Assembly: GCA_963693365.1 (NCBI GenBank)
Contig: CAVNZM010000003.1
Location: 11,408,001 to 11,472,000 of the forward strand
Direction: 5' to 3'
Source: Amoebidium appalachense
Lineage: Eukaryota; Ichthyosporea
DNA: 64,000 nucleotides
Part shown: positions 38,644 to 64,000 of the stretch, in pieces
Layout: each line of letters opens with the position of its first letter
Numbering within the stretch: position 1 is the first letter of the stretch
The notes under the pieces: model-generated
Database searches by the model: none
Told to the model about the DNA's origin: nothing
The model's input: the letters and a program-made list of their open reading frames with translations, nothing else
Translations under genes and position numbers: made by a program

Positions 38644-39348
38644 GGGCATTGTGAGGACGTGTCGGCAACCTGGGGCCTGGATTCGGCGAGCATCCCAAAC
38701 AACTCAACCTATGTGATGTTTGCGACAGAATTTACCGCAAATAACTACAAAATGATATTCTACAGCGATCCTGCTTGCACCGCACTTGCAGGCACAATGA
38801 TATCTCTTCAAGACTATGGTTACTGCGGTCACAATGCCGTGTTCAACGGATACATGGGCCTTAAGGTGGCGCCATCATCATCCTCCTCCTCCTCCACAAC
38901 ATCCTCCACAACATTATCTACACCAGCCCCCGCGCCTACCTCTAGCTCTTCAGCACGGACGTCCTCGCGCATCCCCACGAGCAGGCCTGTGTCTTCGACC
39001 ACAACCACCCTTTCTACATCAACCGCAAAGCCCACACCCAAGCCAGCACCTACACTGACCCCTTCACCAGTTGTCACCGGGCTCACCAGTTGTGACAAAA
39101 TGGTGAAGTGTGCCGCCTACAGGCCCGACCCCAAAACCTGCGGGGTGATGCGCTGCAAGGCCGGGGTGAGCTGGAACACAACAATGCCGTGCACCGATAA
39201 CTACTGCTGCTTCACGCCCGGAACACGTGGCAACTGTCTGTCTGTGGACTGCCCGAAGGGTACCAAACGCACCACCAAAAACTGCAAACTGGGCTGGATC
39301 GACCGAGGCGTGCTGCAAGAACTACTGCTGCAAGAAAAATTAATTTAA
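38644..39348 (+). CDS. Cys-rich, probably secreted protein with Ser/Thr/Pro-rich linker (5' end uncertain; likely C-terminal frameshift)
   Basis: The frame is open from the GA repeat upstream, so the true start or first exon is unknown; no signal peptide is visible in the part shown. Three parts follow: an N-terminal ~75-residue folded region (NNSTYVMFATEFTANNYKMI, then SDPACTAL and YGYCGH) with N-glycosylation sequons; a ~90-residue Ser/Thr/Pro linker typical of O-glycosylated extracellular proteins; and a Cys-rich C-terminal region (SCDKMVKCAAYRPDPKTCGV, DNYCCFTPG, GNCLSVDCPKG). The last ~17 residues in this frame lose the Cys pattern, while the +1 frame reads ACCKNYCCKKN and stops at 39341-39343. 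An indel near 39290-39310 is therefore likely. Family not recognised; secretion or wall association is inferred from composition. Confidence 0.55.
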   Translation, partial: GHCEDVSATWGLDSASIPNNSTYVMFATEFTANNYKMIFYSDPACTALAGTMISLQDYGYCGHNAVFNGYMGLKVAPSSSSSSSTTSSTTLSTPAPAPTSSSSARTSSRIPTSRPVSSTTTTLSTSTAKPTPKPAPTLTPSPVVTGLTSCDKMVKCAAYRPDPKTCGVMRCKAGVSWNTTMPCTDNYCCFTPGTRGNCLSVDCPKGTKRTTKNCKLGWIDRGVLQELLLQEKLI

Positions 39349-39532
39349 AATTGAGTCAACGTTAACTGATGAATTTTATAGACTGAATTTTATATGGTAT
39401 GTACACATGATGTACACTGAGATCAGATCCGATGCATATTTCGTCGGTTAGCAGCATAATAAAAATAATGGCACACCGTGGTTGTAATATCCGCAGGCCC
39501 GGGAGGGGTCACCCGTAAGTCGCATATACTTG

Positions 39533-39590
39533 CATATATTTACTGACTTACATATTTGCATATATTTGCATATATTTGCATATATTTACA
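39533..39590 (+). repeat. AT-rich tandem repeat, ATATTTGCAT-type unit
   Basis: About five units of ~10-12 bp downstream of the Cys-rich gene. Confidence 0.85.
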
Positions 39591-39934
39591 AGTTGCGAGG
39601 GAGAAGATAAGAAGAGAGAGATGGAAAGGGGCCGGGAAGAGCGCCAAACGCAATTGTCTCTCTACTACCGAACTTGCTTTGGCGAGGAATACTACGGCAT
39701 CAATTACTGCATATTCGTGCAATGGCATGGCGTCTGCGTTCCAATAACATATGAAGTATTACTGGGTTTTAGGACAGTAATTTTCGAAGTTAGAGGTCAA
39801 TTTTTGCATTTTAACCGGTGCAGCTCCTGAATAACTGTTTGCAATCCGTGCACAGTATCGACACCCATATTGGGGGCGACACACACAAACACGTATACCC
39901 CCCCCCCCCCCCCCCCCCCCTCCGGTGGCCTGCT

Positions 39935-39972
<38 letters not shown>

Positions 39973-40844
39973 CACACACACACACACACACACACCGTCA
40001 CACACACACTGATATACACCAAAAAATACACGTACACACTCGCAAATTCACATACAGACACAAACACCAGACAATGCACACACTCAAACACCAACAATAC
40101 GCACAGACACTGAGACACGCGCGCGCGCACACACACACACACGGTGACACACACAAACTGTGTCCACGCTATTACACCGTAGATATCCCACACATAGCGA
40201 CGTTTACAATTTACACACGTAAACTCGGCTGACATCCGTTACTCAATCGAATAGCTGGGCCGTATTGAAAACATCAAAGTTTAGGAGTGTTGATATCCTG
40301 GGGCGGCGCCGGTGCTATAGTTGACCTTGAAACCGAAACTTTCAGCTCTGCCATTCTGCAGCCTTCGTGAAGTATCAACTTGAGTAGCTGCTTGGCAACT
40401 AATCATAGAAGCTATCCAAACCCCCCTCCCCCCCCCCCCCCCCCCCCCCCCCCCTCCTGTTGTGACTCGGAGGTCCAAAATAAATGTCTTTCTTGCAGTG
40501 TTTCTTACTGTTGCCCAGTGATCTGAACCCCTTCTGCTTTTAGAGTTTCCCTTTGTGTCTCAGTCTCGCCAAAGTAGTCCTGCTCGTTTGTGATCAAGCC
40601 ACATATGTTCGTGATGCGTATTCATGAAGGTAGAATGAAACGCTTCAGGTGTGCAGGTGTAGATGACTTGACCCCAGAACGAGATCTCTTGACAAAGTGC
40701 TCTATGCCATCTGTTAACCTCAACAGTTGCAATGTGCACTGTTGGTCTAAGATTCAGTTTTATTTTTTTGCCCTCCCATGGGCCTATTTTTCTTATTCCT
40801 TGCACCTATGTCTCTTTTCTGTCTCTTTTCTTTTAAGCCGACTG

Positions 40845-40896
40845 CTAGTCACAGTTTTGTTCTATGTGCGTGTACTTGGTACTCTGCAACATATCG

Positions 40897-40902
<6 letters not shown>
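40845..40902 (-). repeat. Poly-G-linked interspersed repeat, copy 8 (reverse)
   Basis: On the minus strand it reads from poly-G into ttacgatatgttgcagagta, then ccaagtacacgcacatag. Only the end next to the G run is preserved. Confidence 0.6.
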
Positions 40903-40930
<28 letters not shown>

Positions 40931-41044
40931 ACCCCCCCCCCCCCCACCACCTCCCCCCCGATCAGGCCCACCGTCCCCCTGGGGCCCACCCTCCCTCAAG
41001 ATTATGTTTTTTTCCTTCAAGGGCTTTCGCTTCTTCCATTTGCA

Positions 41045-41111
41045 CAAATGAAGACTATGATTTGTGTGTGCTGTTCATCGTGAGTGTGTACTTGTACTCT
41101 GGAACGTGACA

Positions 41112-41114
<3 letters not shown>
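41045..41114 (-). repeat. Poly-G-linked interspersed repeat, copy 9 (reverse)
   Basis: Minus strand: poly-G, gatgtcacgttccagagtac, then aagtacacactcacgatgaa and cagcacac. It clearly matches the forward copies. Confidence 0.75.
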
Positions 41115-41188
<74 letters not shown>

Positions 41189-41284
41189 CCCCCCCCCCCC
41201 CCCTCCCCCCACAACTTTCCTTTCAATCGATGTATGCTTTTTTATCTTCTTTCCCCCGGGTTTTTTCTCTCTCGCGCGAAGAAC

Positions 41285-41343
41285 ACCCCTTGTGTGTGTT
41301 GTTTTCGTAAGATGTTTGCTTCGTAATCTGGAACACATTGGAC
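41285..41343 (-). repeat. Poly-G-linked interspersed repeat, copy 10 (reverse)
   Basis: Minus strand: poly-G, tccaatgtgttccagattac, gaagcaaacatcttacgaaa, acaacacacac. Three truncated copies in the same orientation lie within 500 bp, each ending in a C run on the plus strand. Confidence 0.7.
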
Positions 41344-41449
41344 CCCCCCCCCCCCCCCCCCCCCCCCCCCCTTAAAAAAAAAAAAAAAAAAAAAAAAAAA
41401 CTTGAAAATCACATGCATTAAATATAATAAATTTTAAAAGCAAAAACAC

Positions 41450-41485
<36 letters not shown>

Positions 41486-41736
41486 GGCATCCACCTTCAC
41501 TTCACCTACCCAAGAACAAAAGACCAAGTTGAAACATCCAATTTGCCCAAAATCGCAAAGTCGCAAGCACGTGTATGCATCCTCGCATAAACATGTGCCC
41601 AAACCAAGGCACGAGCACATCCGTCAAAACCTAGTTTATGTCTAAGCGGCTGCACTGCTCCAGTTACGGTGAACTTTGGCACGACCCCCCCCCCCCCCTC
41701 TCTCTCCCCCCCCCCCCCCCCCCTCCCCACCAAAAT

Positions 41737-41737
<1 letters not shown>

Positions 41738-41788
<51 letters not shown>

Positions 41789-41914
41789 GGGGGGGAGGGA
41801 GGGGGGGGGGAGGGAGGGAGGGAGGGACTCCGAGGGAGGGAGGGAGGGAGGCCCTGGGAGGGAGGGAGGGAGGGAGAGGGAGAGGGAGAGGGAGAGGGAG
41901 AGAGGGGGGGGGGG

Positions 41915-41978
<64 letters not shown>

Positions 41979-41996
41979 GCAGGGAGAGAGGGAGGT

Positions 41997-42064
<68 letters not shown>

Positions 42065-42089
42065 AGAGAGAGGGAGCAAGAGAGGGAGA

Positions 42090-42122
<33 letters not shown>

Positions 42123-42128
42123 GGGAGG

Positions 42129-42159
<31 letters not shown>

Positions 42160-42209
42160 AGAGAGAGGGAGCAAGAGAGGGAGAGAGGGGGGGGGGGGGG
42201 GGGGGGAGG

Positions 42210-42250
<41 letters not shown>
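41738..42250 (+). repeat. (GA)n, (GGGA)n and poly-G compound purine array
   Basis: About 500 bp of pure purine with several GA blocks, GGGA blocks and G runs. One block of about 60 bp is repeated (compare 42056-42110 and 42151-42190). Confidence 0.95.
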
Positions 42251-42252
<2 letters not shown>

Positions 42253-42351
42253 GAAACCTCAAGGACGAAGCAGAACGGGCACGAAGACAGCCAAATCACA
42301 TACATCAAAGCTCCTGCTGAGTCGACACATGTCACTTGTGTATAATTCCAA

Positions 42352-42353
42352 TA

Positions 42354-42384
<31 letters not shown>

Positions 42385-42560
42385 GCGCGCGCGCGCGCGC
42401 GCGCGCATACACACACACACTGATGCACACGCACACGCACACGCACACGCACACGCGTAGGCACAGCACTCACGCACGCACGCACGCACGCACTACACGC
42501 ACGCACACACGCACGCACGCACAGAGGCACACATGCACACACGCAAACACACGTGCACAC
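42352..42560 (+). repeat. (CA)n, (CG)n and CACG-rich tract
   Basis: A perfect alternating CG run of about 36 bp (42370-42406) sits between CA repeats, a strong Z-DNA-forming sequence. Confidence 0.95.
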
Positions 42561-43936
42561 GTGCACACGTGCACATACTCACCGGTCCGTGACGCACACC
42601 CACACCCACACCACACGCACATGCACATGCACAAACACACTTTCTCTCTTACACTACGAGCCCAGTCAAAGAGAAGTGAGTGAGTGCTAAAACATAATAT
42701 TACACCTACTAGAAAAGGGTAAAAGAAGCAATGAAAAAAACAACAGGGGGAAAAAAAAAAAAAAAAAAAAAAACGAAAAGAAGAAAAGAAGAAACGGGAA
42801 AAATAAAGACTGTCGGAAAACTCAAAAGAAAAACCAAGGCAACCCACCATTTCTTTTTTCTAAAAAAATTATCAAGCTTGGTTGGGTGGCCGTACCCCCG
42901 GCAGTGTTGTCATACGGTAAGTATAACCGTTGATTACCGTAGCAAACCACATGTACAGTATGGGCGATTGCTGACTGAATTGTAGCATCATTGGCAACGA
43001 ATAATGCATCTTTTACACGATTCACGATACACGGTGACCAACCATGCATGCCCAATTGCTACAACCTTCAGTAAGAGTTCAATCTCTCTCTGCACAGCTG
43101 CAGCTGTGGTCTGTTTTGTAATGTTTGTGGGCCTAAAGTGACACCTTTGAAAGAAGATGTGTGGGGTGTTACAGTAGGGCTTGTGTGGCCCTGAACTGTC
43201 GATATAATATATGCCACGTGTACATAGAGTAATAGTCACAAATATATTAGTAATGTGCACATCCACGATGTCCCCACGACGCCCCCGTCCCAGCCCGACG
43301 TCAGCAAGCGGGCACAAGCCTTGGAAACTAGGAGGGAGGGGGAAAAAACGGGAAGCAAAAAAAACAAACAAAAAAAAAACAAAAAAAAAAAAAACAAAAA
43401 CAACCGGTGGCGTGACAGGCCAGAGACAAGATCTCAATTCAAAAAAAAATTGAAAAAAAGTAGGAATATAAAAACTGGCTGGGCAACCTAAAATCATGAG
43501 CTGGCTGAGAAAGGAGACCAGTGCAGGAAATGTTTGGGGAAACTGTAGGGAAAGCGGGGAGGGGGGGGGGGGGGGGGGGAGGGGGGGCAGTATCAAAGGG
43601 AGGCGGGAGGCGGGCGAGGGAAAATGTTGTGCGGGGGGTGGGTGGCTGGATGGGGGTGGGGGGAGAGGGGGGAGGGTGGGGAGGGGGAGGGTGGTGGTGG
43701 GAATCGAGCAGAAGGAAGCGGAGAAAGAGAAAGGCGGGGGGAGGGGGGAGAGGGGAGAGGGGAGTGAGAGAGGAGAGGATGGGAGTCTGGGGTAGGGACT
43801 AGGAGGGGTGAGAGAGGGAGGAGGGGGGAAGGAACCGGGATGGTGGATGGAGTGGGGATTAGTATGTGAGAGGAGTGAACGCCGCGGTATATGTGTGGGT
43901 GCGTGGTGAGAAAGCTGTGCTTTGTGTGTGCTTTGT

Positions 43937-43937
<1 letters not shown>

Positions 43938-44031
<94 letters not shown>
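43938..44031 (+). repeat. Poly-T joined to poly-G
   Basis: About 48 T directly followed by about 45 G. On the minus strand this is C-run then A-run, the same polarity as the other composite tracts. Confidence 0.97.
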
Positions 44032-44032
<1 letters not shown>

Positions 44033-44494
44033 AAGATGAGGGACGACGTCCTAACTGTTTTCAGACACAAAGGTGCATCGTTTGTGACATATGCAGTCCA
44101 GTATGCGGCGAGAGGGAGACGGAGAAACGAAAGTTTCAAAAAGCAAATTCATCTTTGCAATGGCCCAACCCGTGGCTCGTATATCTCTGCACTTAAAATT
44201 TAATTTCCAAACGCCGTATAGTCGACGAACAAGTCTCTTTGAATAGGCCATCTCAACAAGTCCTACAGATTGCACAAATAACGATGTCCCTTGAATTAAA
44301 ATACTAAAAAGGTTGCAACAAACACTAGCACGGCATGGCAAAGTCCAAAACTCATTACGATTTTTTTTTTTTTTTTTTTGCAGGGACATGGCATCTGTAG
44401 CTTTCAGGCAATATGTATGCATATGCATCGCGAAACAAAACATCACAACGGGTATCTATCCTCTCTCTTGCACGTGTGGCCTCCAGACATGCAT

Positions 44495-45006
44495 CTACTC
44501 GGGCTTCTTCTCGCCGAGCTTCAGGTTACCGTGGAGCAGAGTCTTTGCCAGCTTTGCCTCCATCTCGTTGGCAGTTGCTGCAAGGGCTGGTGCCACGTTG
44601 CCACCTGCACAGAGATCACAATTGAGAGTCTGGTGGTGAAAATGCACAATTGATTCCCTCCCACTCCCATCCCCCCATCCCCTCCCCCTTCCAAAGGGGA
44701 GGGGAAGTCTTGTGCCGCCTCAGACCAGCACACACACACATCTGGCTTTCCATACCCCCCTCATCCCTTCCCCTTTTGTGCAGCTCGTGGCTATCACATG
44801 GTTTTGTATTGTCATATCTAATTGCACATTCATATGATCTAAGAACAGAGAGCGCTCTAAAGATACGGGCACTTCATTTTCCTGGGTTAAATCACAAATG
44901 CCCCCCCCCCCTCTCCCCCGCCGCCAGCCAGAGATGAAAAAGCTAGCAGTGCCAATGGATAAAAGCATAAAAATCCAAGGTAAAAAGTAAAAAGAAGGGA
45001 GCCCGT

Positions 45007-45048
<42 letters not shown>

Positions 45049-45934
45049 TGCCAAAAAGCACGAACAACACATTCGATGACTTGTGTAATGCACAAGAACA
45101 AGACAGGCATTCATATTGTGCACACCCCTTAGTTAAAGGTGCGTCCAGTTAGGCGCCCACGCACGTTCGTGTGTGCATTCGTGTGTGGATGGGTGAGGGG
45201 GGGGTTGGGAGGGGGAGGGGGGGTTTGGTGGATTGGGAGGGATATATGCATGAGAATGTCAAGGAAAAAGGAAACAAAGCACCGAACACGGGTATGGAGG
45301 CCTAACCAAGGCAAAAGAGAGAAGCACAGCATGAAAGGCAAGATGCCAGACACGTCAAAGTTTGCAAAGAGGCGAGTACAGCGTACACAATATGATAAAT
45401 CAAACATTGGGGGGGGGGGGGGGGTTTGAATGCGGAACACGGTACGAAGTACGCATACACGTCGAGAGGCATGGTGCAGGACACATGCAAAGGCAAACAT
45501 TCAAGTATGCAACATCAGCCATGTGCACAGTATGCGTCATAAGCAGAGCCCATCCTCAGGGAGGACCCAAGTCATCAATTGCATCTGAGTTTCGACCCCT
45601 TAGCCCGCGTATATATATATGGGGGGGGGAGGGGGGGGGGGGGGGAAGAGGGGGAGATGGGCCACACAACGAGCTGGAAAGCCACACAACGAGCATACGG
45701 TATGCTACGGCTCTATCTCTCCGCAGGGGGAGGGGGGGGGGGGGGGGGAGGGGGGGGGGAAGTACAAGGTGCTACAATGTACAAAGTACACATTCATGAT
45801 GGATCACACTGCAAATACTGCAAAGCAAACTCAACAAATATAAATCACAAGCAGAGACGTGCAAATTCACAAGAGGGTGAAGCAGCACGGGTGTGCAAAA
45901 GGAAACACAAATACGGCGCGAAAGGAGCATCGGG

Positions 45935-45968
<34 letters not shown>

Positions 45969-47075
45969 TGGGGATATGTAAGGGAACCCAACAACAAGCA
46001 CCAAGATACAAAACGAAGGGGACATTACAGAGATGGGCAAGGGATGCAAAAAATGGCATACAGAATGTTGGGTGGATGGGTAGTGAGGGAAAAAGTAGGG
46101 AGAGAGAGAGGGGGAGGGGGGGGAGGGATTGGGAGCACACACAAGGGTATGTAGCCCAAGTAAGGCCTACTCCTCTAAGAATGGAATGTGTGCGTGTGTG
46201 TATTCCTTCCCCTCCCCTCCCCCCAAAGGAGGGGGGGGGGGGGGGGTCAGGCACAGTGCCGGTCGATTGTGGGAGGAAAGTAAAGAACGACCAAGATAAC
46301 GGGGATGCAAGGCCAATACAACTAACAAATTCCCATCTAAGTGGCGGGTTGCCATTCCTGTGAAGACTAGGATCGACTTCACCCCAGAGGAGCGGGAGGG
46401 AAGGGGAGAGGGGGAAGGGCATAAGGAGGAACAAAAGAGACTGGAACAAGTGTACACAGACATCGCAGGACTGTGTGTGTGTGTTTGGGGAGAGGGGGGG
46501 GGGGGGGGAGGATGTGCATTAGAGAGGAAGTGGAGACATCAATAGACAAGAACACCAAATGCCACAGCGAGGGTGTGTGTGTGTGTGCGTGCGTGTGTTT
46601 GTGTCTCTTTTTTTGGGGATTGTTTTCACTACCTTGAAGAATGTTAGCCTGCTCGAGTTCACCCTTGGATGGCCGTCTGGTGAGCTTAAGAGAAAGGGCA
46701 TCCTGAATCTTTGCCTTTTCCAACTCTGCCTGTGCAGCCGCCAAAGAGGGTGCTACGTTCGAGTCTGCAGGGAGGGGTGGGGACGTCAATAGCAATCGAA
46801 TATAATGATATACACCCAACCGACAAAAAACCAGCCCTGCCTCTTTCTCCCCCCAACTATTTACCGAATATCAAACCCACGATGTGTGAGAGATCTTGCA
46901 GCGCCATGGCGTCACTACACGACAGTTCTAACACTCCTTTCAGATCTGGCGCCCCTGCTGCAAGAGTGCATAGGTTGGAGAAGGGTGTAACCACGCAAAG
47001 ACGTTCCGGCATCTGATTTAAGAAGCTCGGGGAAGAAAAAGATGGGGGACGGATAAGGGTGTGTGTGTGTGCGTG

Positions 47076-47110
<35 letters not shown>

Positions 47111-47957
47111 TCAGTTTAGAAACGCACTACACCCTCGAGACCTCGACAAGAAAGAGGTCAAGTGTCAGAGAAAGGAGAACACAAGGAAGAGATTAACAAG
47201 CACAAGCACAGGGCTACACACGGTGAAGGATGTGTTGATTCTCAAGGTCCTCCTTGGAGGGTCTGCGCTGGAGCTTCCTGTTGAGGCTGTCTTCGAGCTG
47301 GGCCTTGGCCAGCCCGAGCTGAGCCTCGGCAACAGCAGGTGACACGTCAGCTGTGGAAGGAGTGTTAGTGACAAGGAGGAGGAAACCCAGACACTTCCCT
47401 AAGAAAGAAGTACATAAACATAGCAGTGAAGGATACCATCAGTAAAAAAGAGGGGGGGGGGGAGGGGACAGGAGGGGGGCAGTGTGCTGTCTTTATAAGG
47501 AGACGACTGTTGTTGAAGAAAAACATATAGTTGTATTTTTATAGCAACCCCATTTATATTTAAAATTATGTTATTACGGAAGTTACCCGTTCCCTAACCC
47601 TCTCCAGCCCGTTTAATTATGCCATACAGCCCTCTTCAGTCCAACAGCCCAACAAAACTTTTACCTCTCCATGGGATCCTTCTGCTCTCCCTAGCTCGTC
47701 TCCATACAAAACAGACGTTGAAAAGGAAGCACTTTACAATTTAGTTAGCTGAAGTACAGATCTGGCTGAGAGACACAAACAGAAAGAAAGCGAAGTGGCA
47801 GAGTAAAGTTGCCCTGCTTTTAGGCCTTAGAATTTTAAGAACAGGCAACCCACTTACTCTTGAGGATGTTCTTATCCTTCAGCTCTTCCTTGGAAGGCCT
47901 GCGCTCCAGCTTGCCCCCGATGGCCGCCTGAATGGTCTTGATATCCTGCTCGCTCAT
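44495..47957 (-). CDS. RPEL-repeat protein (~187 aa), five exons
   Basis: Exons in gene order: 47858-47957 (ATG), 47222-47350, 46865-46957, 46633-46764, 44495-44604 (TAG). Each intron is phase 1 and total length is 564 bp including the stop. Three RPEL motifs are visible: KLERRPSKEELKDKNILK, KLQRRPSKEDLENQHIL and KLTRRPSKGELEQANILQ. Between them lie Ala/Gln/Glu-rich helices (VAPSLAAAQAELEKAKIQ). RPEL motifs bind monomeric G-actin in Phactr and MRTF proteins, and short RPEL proteins with no other domain are known in fungi. An actin-binding or actin-sensing role is therefore likely. The 46865-46957 exon lacks an RPEL. The ATG lies directly after a splice-acceptor-like CAG, so there is either a 5' UTR intron or an upstream coding exon. 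Product and exon structure are well supported; the cellular role is inference. Confidence 0.85.
45424..45612 (+). repeat. Poly-G-linked interspersed repeat, copy 11 (longest)
   Basis: Inside the last RPEL intron, antisense to the gene. It follows a G run and carries every family segment seen in 27651-27815, plus a 20-base segment absent there (tcgagaggcatggtgcagga) and an intact gagcccatcctcagggagga. Confidence 0.9.
45765..45870 (+). repeat. Poly-G-linked interspersed repeat, copy 12
   Basis: Follows a G-rich run. Carries gctacaatgtacaaagtaca, attcatgatggatcacactg and ataaatcacaagcagag. Truncated. Confidence 0.75.
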
Positions 47958-48660
47958 CTGGAGTGGGCGGAAAGCACACACGGCAGTGAGAATCATTTAA
48001 ATTAAGATCTGAACCGATACGAACCACTGCAAAGCTTCTTTGGCAGAGGGGCGAACCGCCGAACAGACGAAGCTACAAAAAAAATAAAAAAAAAATAAAC
48101 AACAAACAACGAATACACTCACGTGACAAACGGCCGCTGTGTGGCACAGAACATCCGTAAGAACAAGATAGTAGCCGTTATTAGCGTGAAGAATAAGGTA
48201 AATGTCTTGCAAAAGAAAAACGCCTACCAGGAAGGCTTACCTTCGGCAGTGAAACAAGGATTCTACGTTTAGATGTCTCTTGTTTTTTTTTCCTTAGTAA
48301 ACACAAAGTTTTGAAAGCCTCTGCACGAAGAATGTTTTTGCCAAGTTGTTGGAGCAACCGAATCCTGCGTGATTTGCAGCCAACTGAAAAAAACCCGCCG
48401 TTGCTCAACTTGGCTTAGAGCTAACTCTTGTGATTGGTAGAATGGGAACCGTTAGATAATGAAGCCAATCAATTGGCCAGATCTTGAAACCAGATAAGCT
48501 CAATTTGGCAGTTGCCAGCTCCTGAGCACCTTCCAAAAAAGCAGGTGAACCGGAAGCTCGGGAGCCTTGACTGGGCGGCTGGACCATTGCACGGACACTG
48601 ACTGCCGGGTTTATGTACAATGACACGGGCAGATAGCTACCACCTACTGAGGCGGTGTCT

Positions 48661-48699
<39 letters not shown>

Positions 48700-49491
48700 T
48701 AAAAGGGTAGATGTATAACGTCGCACGTGCGGCAACATGTCAGTACGTGTTAGGGCAGATAGATAATCGACAGGAAAAGAACTAATGTATCACATTATGC
48801 CAGTATAGTAAGCGAATACATGTTCCATTATTTGTTTACATATTTGAGCCAACCCCGACCACTTTATGGACCACTTTGATGCATTTGTGCATTTGACTTT
48901 GACGAATGCATTCGTGAATATCATGTCACGACTTGAAGTTTAGGGGGTAAATTGCTTGATAAACCATGACCCGCACATTGATCTGGCCGCTTGTGGTATT
49001 ATTTCGAGTAGCATCACACACAGCTTATAGAAATTCATATTAGAAAATATATGTGTGACATGTGGATGTACAAATGTGCCACAAAATTGCTGCTGTCGTC
49101 TATAATAAGGTCTAAACGGATTCGAGGTCAGTAACAACAGGGGTTTAGGGGATTCCGTTTCCCAGCGCTGATTGGCTAACTCCACATTCCCGACAGAAAA
49201 AGGGCGCGGGCCAGTGTAAAAAGTGGCTCAGCGCACTTTAATGTTTTCACGTGCAACTACGCACCGCCAATTGTGACAGGACAAGCAAACCTGCTTCCTT
49301 TTGTAGCTCAAGGGCGAAGGAAAAGAAGCTTTTCTGAGTCGTAATATGCATAGGAACCCTAAATAAGTTGTTTAAATAGCCAGAGAAGTTCGCGTTTGTC
49401 AGTACAAATCAGCAGGATCCGCATGTTATGTTTCGGTTTCAGTTTGTGTCTGTCTGCAAGTGCTTGCTGCCTAACGGGAGGCGACGTTAGG
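47958..49491. other. Divergent intergenic region (RPEL gene / NRPS-like gene)
   Basis: Largely unique sequence with one poly-T run (about 48663-48696). It should hold promoters or 5' UTRs for both flanking genes, which diverge from here. A candidate 5' UTR exon for the RPEL gene cannot be pinned down. No TATA box was confidently placed, and no coding exon was found. Confidence 0.5.
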
Positions 49492-63636
<14,145 letters not shown>

Positions 63637-63741
63637 GTAAATGTCTCTGTGTGGGTGGGTGGGTGGGTGGATGGGTGTTGGTGGGGAGGGGAGAAGGGGG
63701 GGGGGGGGGGGGGGGGAGGGATTGACGGGTGGGTCGGTGTG

Positions 63742-63743
<2 letters not shown>

Positions 63744-63821
<78 letters not shown>

Positions 63822-63860
63822 GCGTGTGTGTGCGTGCGTGCGTGCGTGCGTGTGTGTGTG
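63744..63860 (+). repeat. (GT)n microsatellite downstream of the T-domain exon
   Basis: About 35 perfect GT units followed by GTGC/GCGT variants. The remaining sequence to 64000 shows no recognisable exon. Confidence 0.95.
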
Positions 63861-64000
63861 TGTGGTTGAGCTACTGTGGGTGTGGGTGTGTGTGCGTGCA
63901 CGTGGTGTTTGTGAAATAAGGAGAAGTCGATTTTGTTTGCCGATATCAGTGGATTCGTTTTTTAAAAAACCTCTGTGTGGGTAAATGCTGTGGATGGCTG

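Larger units (their letters stand above)
39349..44494. other. Convergent spacer between the Cys-rich gene and the RPEL gene
   Basis: Contains an ATATTTGCAT-type tandem repeat (39533-39590), C runs (39899-39970, 40423-40454), three reverse-oriented copies of the interspersed repeat, C/A runs (41343-41400), (GA)n arrays (41738-42250), a (CG)n and CA-rich tract (42352-42560), a G-rich stretch (43558-43760) and a T-run joined to a G-run (43938-44031). Short open frames (for example minus 40560-40805, plus 39576-39830) have no supporting feature. I found no gene. Confidence 0.55.

Noticed and set aside
39576-39830. Plus-strand ORF with LYYRTCFGEEYYGINYCIFV
   Set aside because: Possible sequence-like character but no homology signal, splice context or start context.
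40560-40805. Minus-strand 81-codon ORF
   Set aside because: No recognisable domain, no neighbouring exons in phase, single short frame; retained only as part of the spacer.
42988-43220. Minus-strand fragment EIELLLKVVAIGHAWLVTVY
   Set aside because: Short, bounded by stops and low-complexity sequence, and not linkable to a gene; could be an old repeat but cannot be supported.

Overview
The window is eukaryotic nuclear DNA. Coding sequence is cut into short exons (about 45-380 bp) with GT-AG introns, and the intron phases agree from exon to exon. Introns and spacers are filled with very long microsatellites, (GT)n/(CA)n, (GA)n, (CACG)n and (TAGGTG)n, and with poly-C/poly-G runs. There is no operon or ribosome-binding-site organisation. 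The lineage cannot be fixed from sequence alone. A short RPEL-repeat (actin-binding) protein, an SHPRH/Irc20-type helicase and an intron-rich stand-alone adenylation-thiolation gene would fit a unicellular opisthokont or another large-genome protist; this is a weak inference.

Layout. (1) 422-3075, + strand: 3' part of a leucine-rich-repeat gene, cut by the left edge. (2) 4886-7610, possibly to 8046: a decayed tyrosine-recombinase (YR) transposable element with ~200-bp terminal direct repeats carrying TATA boxes, a gag-like ORF1 and a YR ORF, but no reverse transcriptase. Decayed minus-strand ORFs of unknown origin follow. (3) 10951-37670, - strand: one ~26.7-kb gene of about 27 exons encoding an SNF2-family helicase with an inserted C3HC4 RING, most like SHPRH/Irc20. 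Its last intron carries a 1,109-bp PIF/Harbinger element with TTA target duplications. (4) 38644-39348, + strand: a Cys-rich, probably extracellular protein with a Ser/Thr/Pro linker, probably frameshifted near its C-terminus. (5) 39349-44494: repeat-rich spacer. (6) 44495-47957, - strand: a five-exon gene for a ~187-residue protein with three RPEL motifs. (7) 49492 to the right edge, + strand: a non-ribosomal-peptide-synthetase-like gene. Nineteen exons encode a complete adenylation domain, whose ten-residue pocket code reads like the glycine code, followed by a thiolation domain. It continues past the window.

The genes do not form a pathway. The most unusual content is in the repeats: a short interspersed family that abuts poly-G/poly-C, with about thirteen copies in both orientations; repeated local duplication of exon ends; C-runs that consistently lie 5' of A-runs or CA-runs; and splice sites embedded in GT or CA microsatellites. 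These and the YR element are the best candidates for something undescribed.
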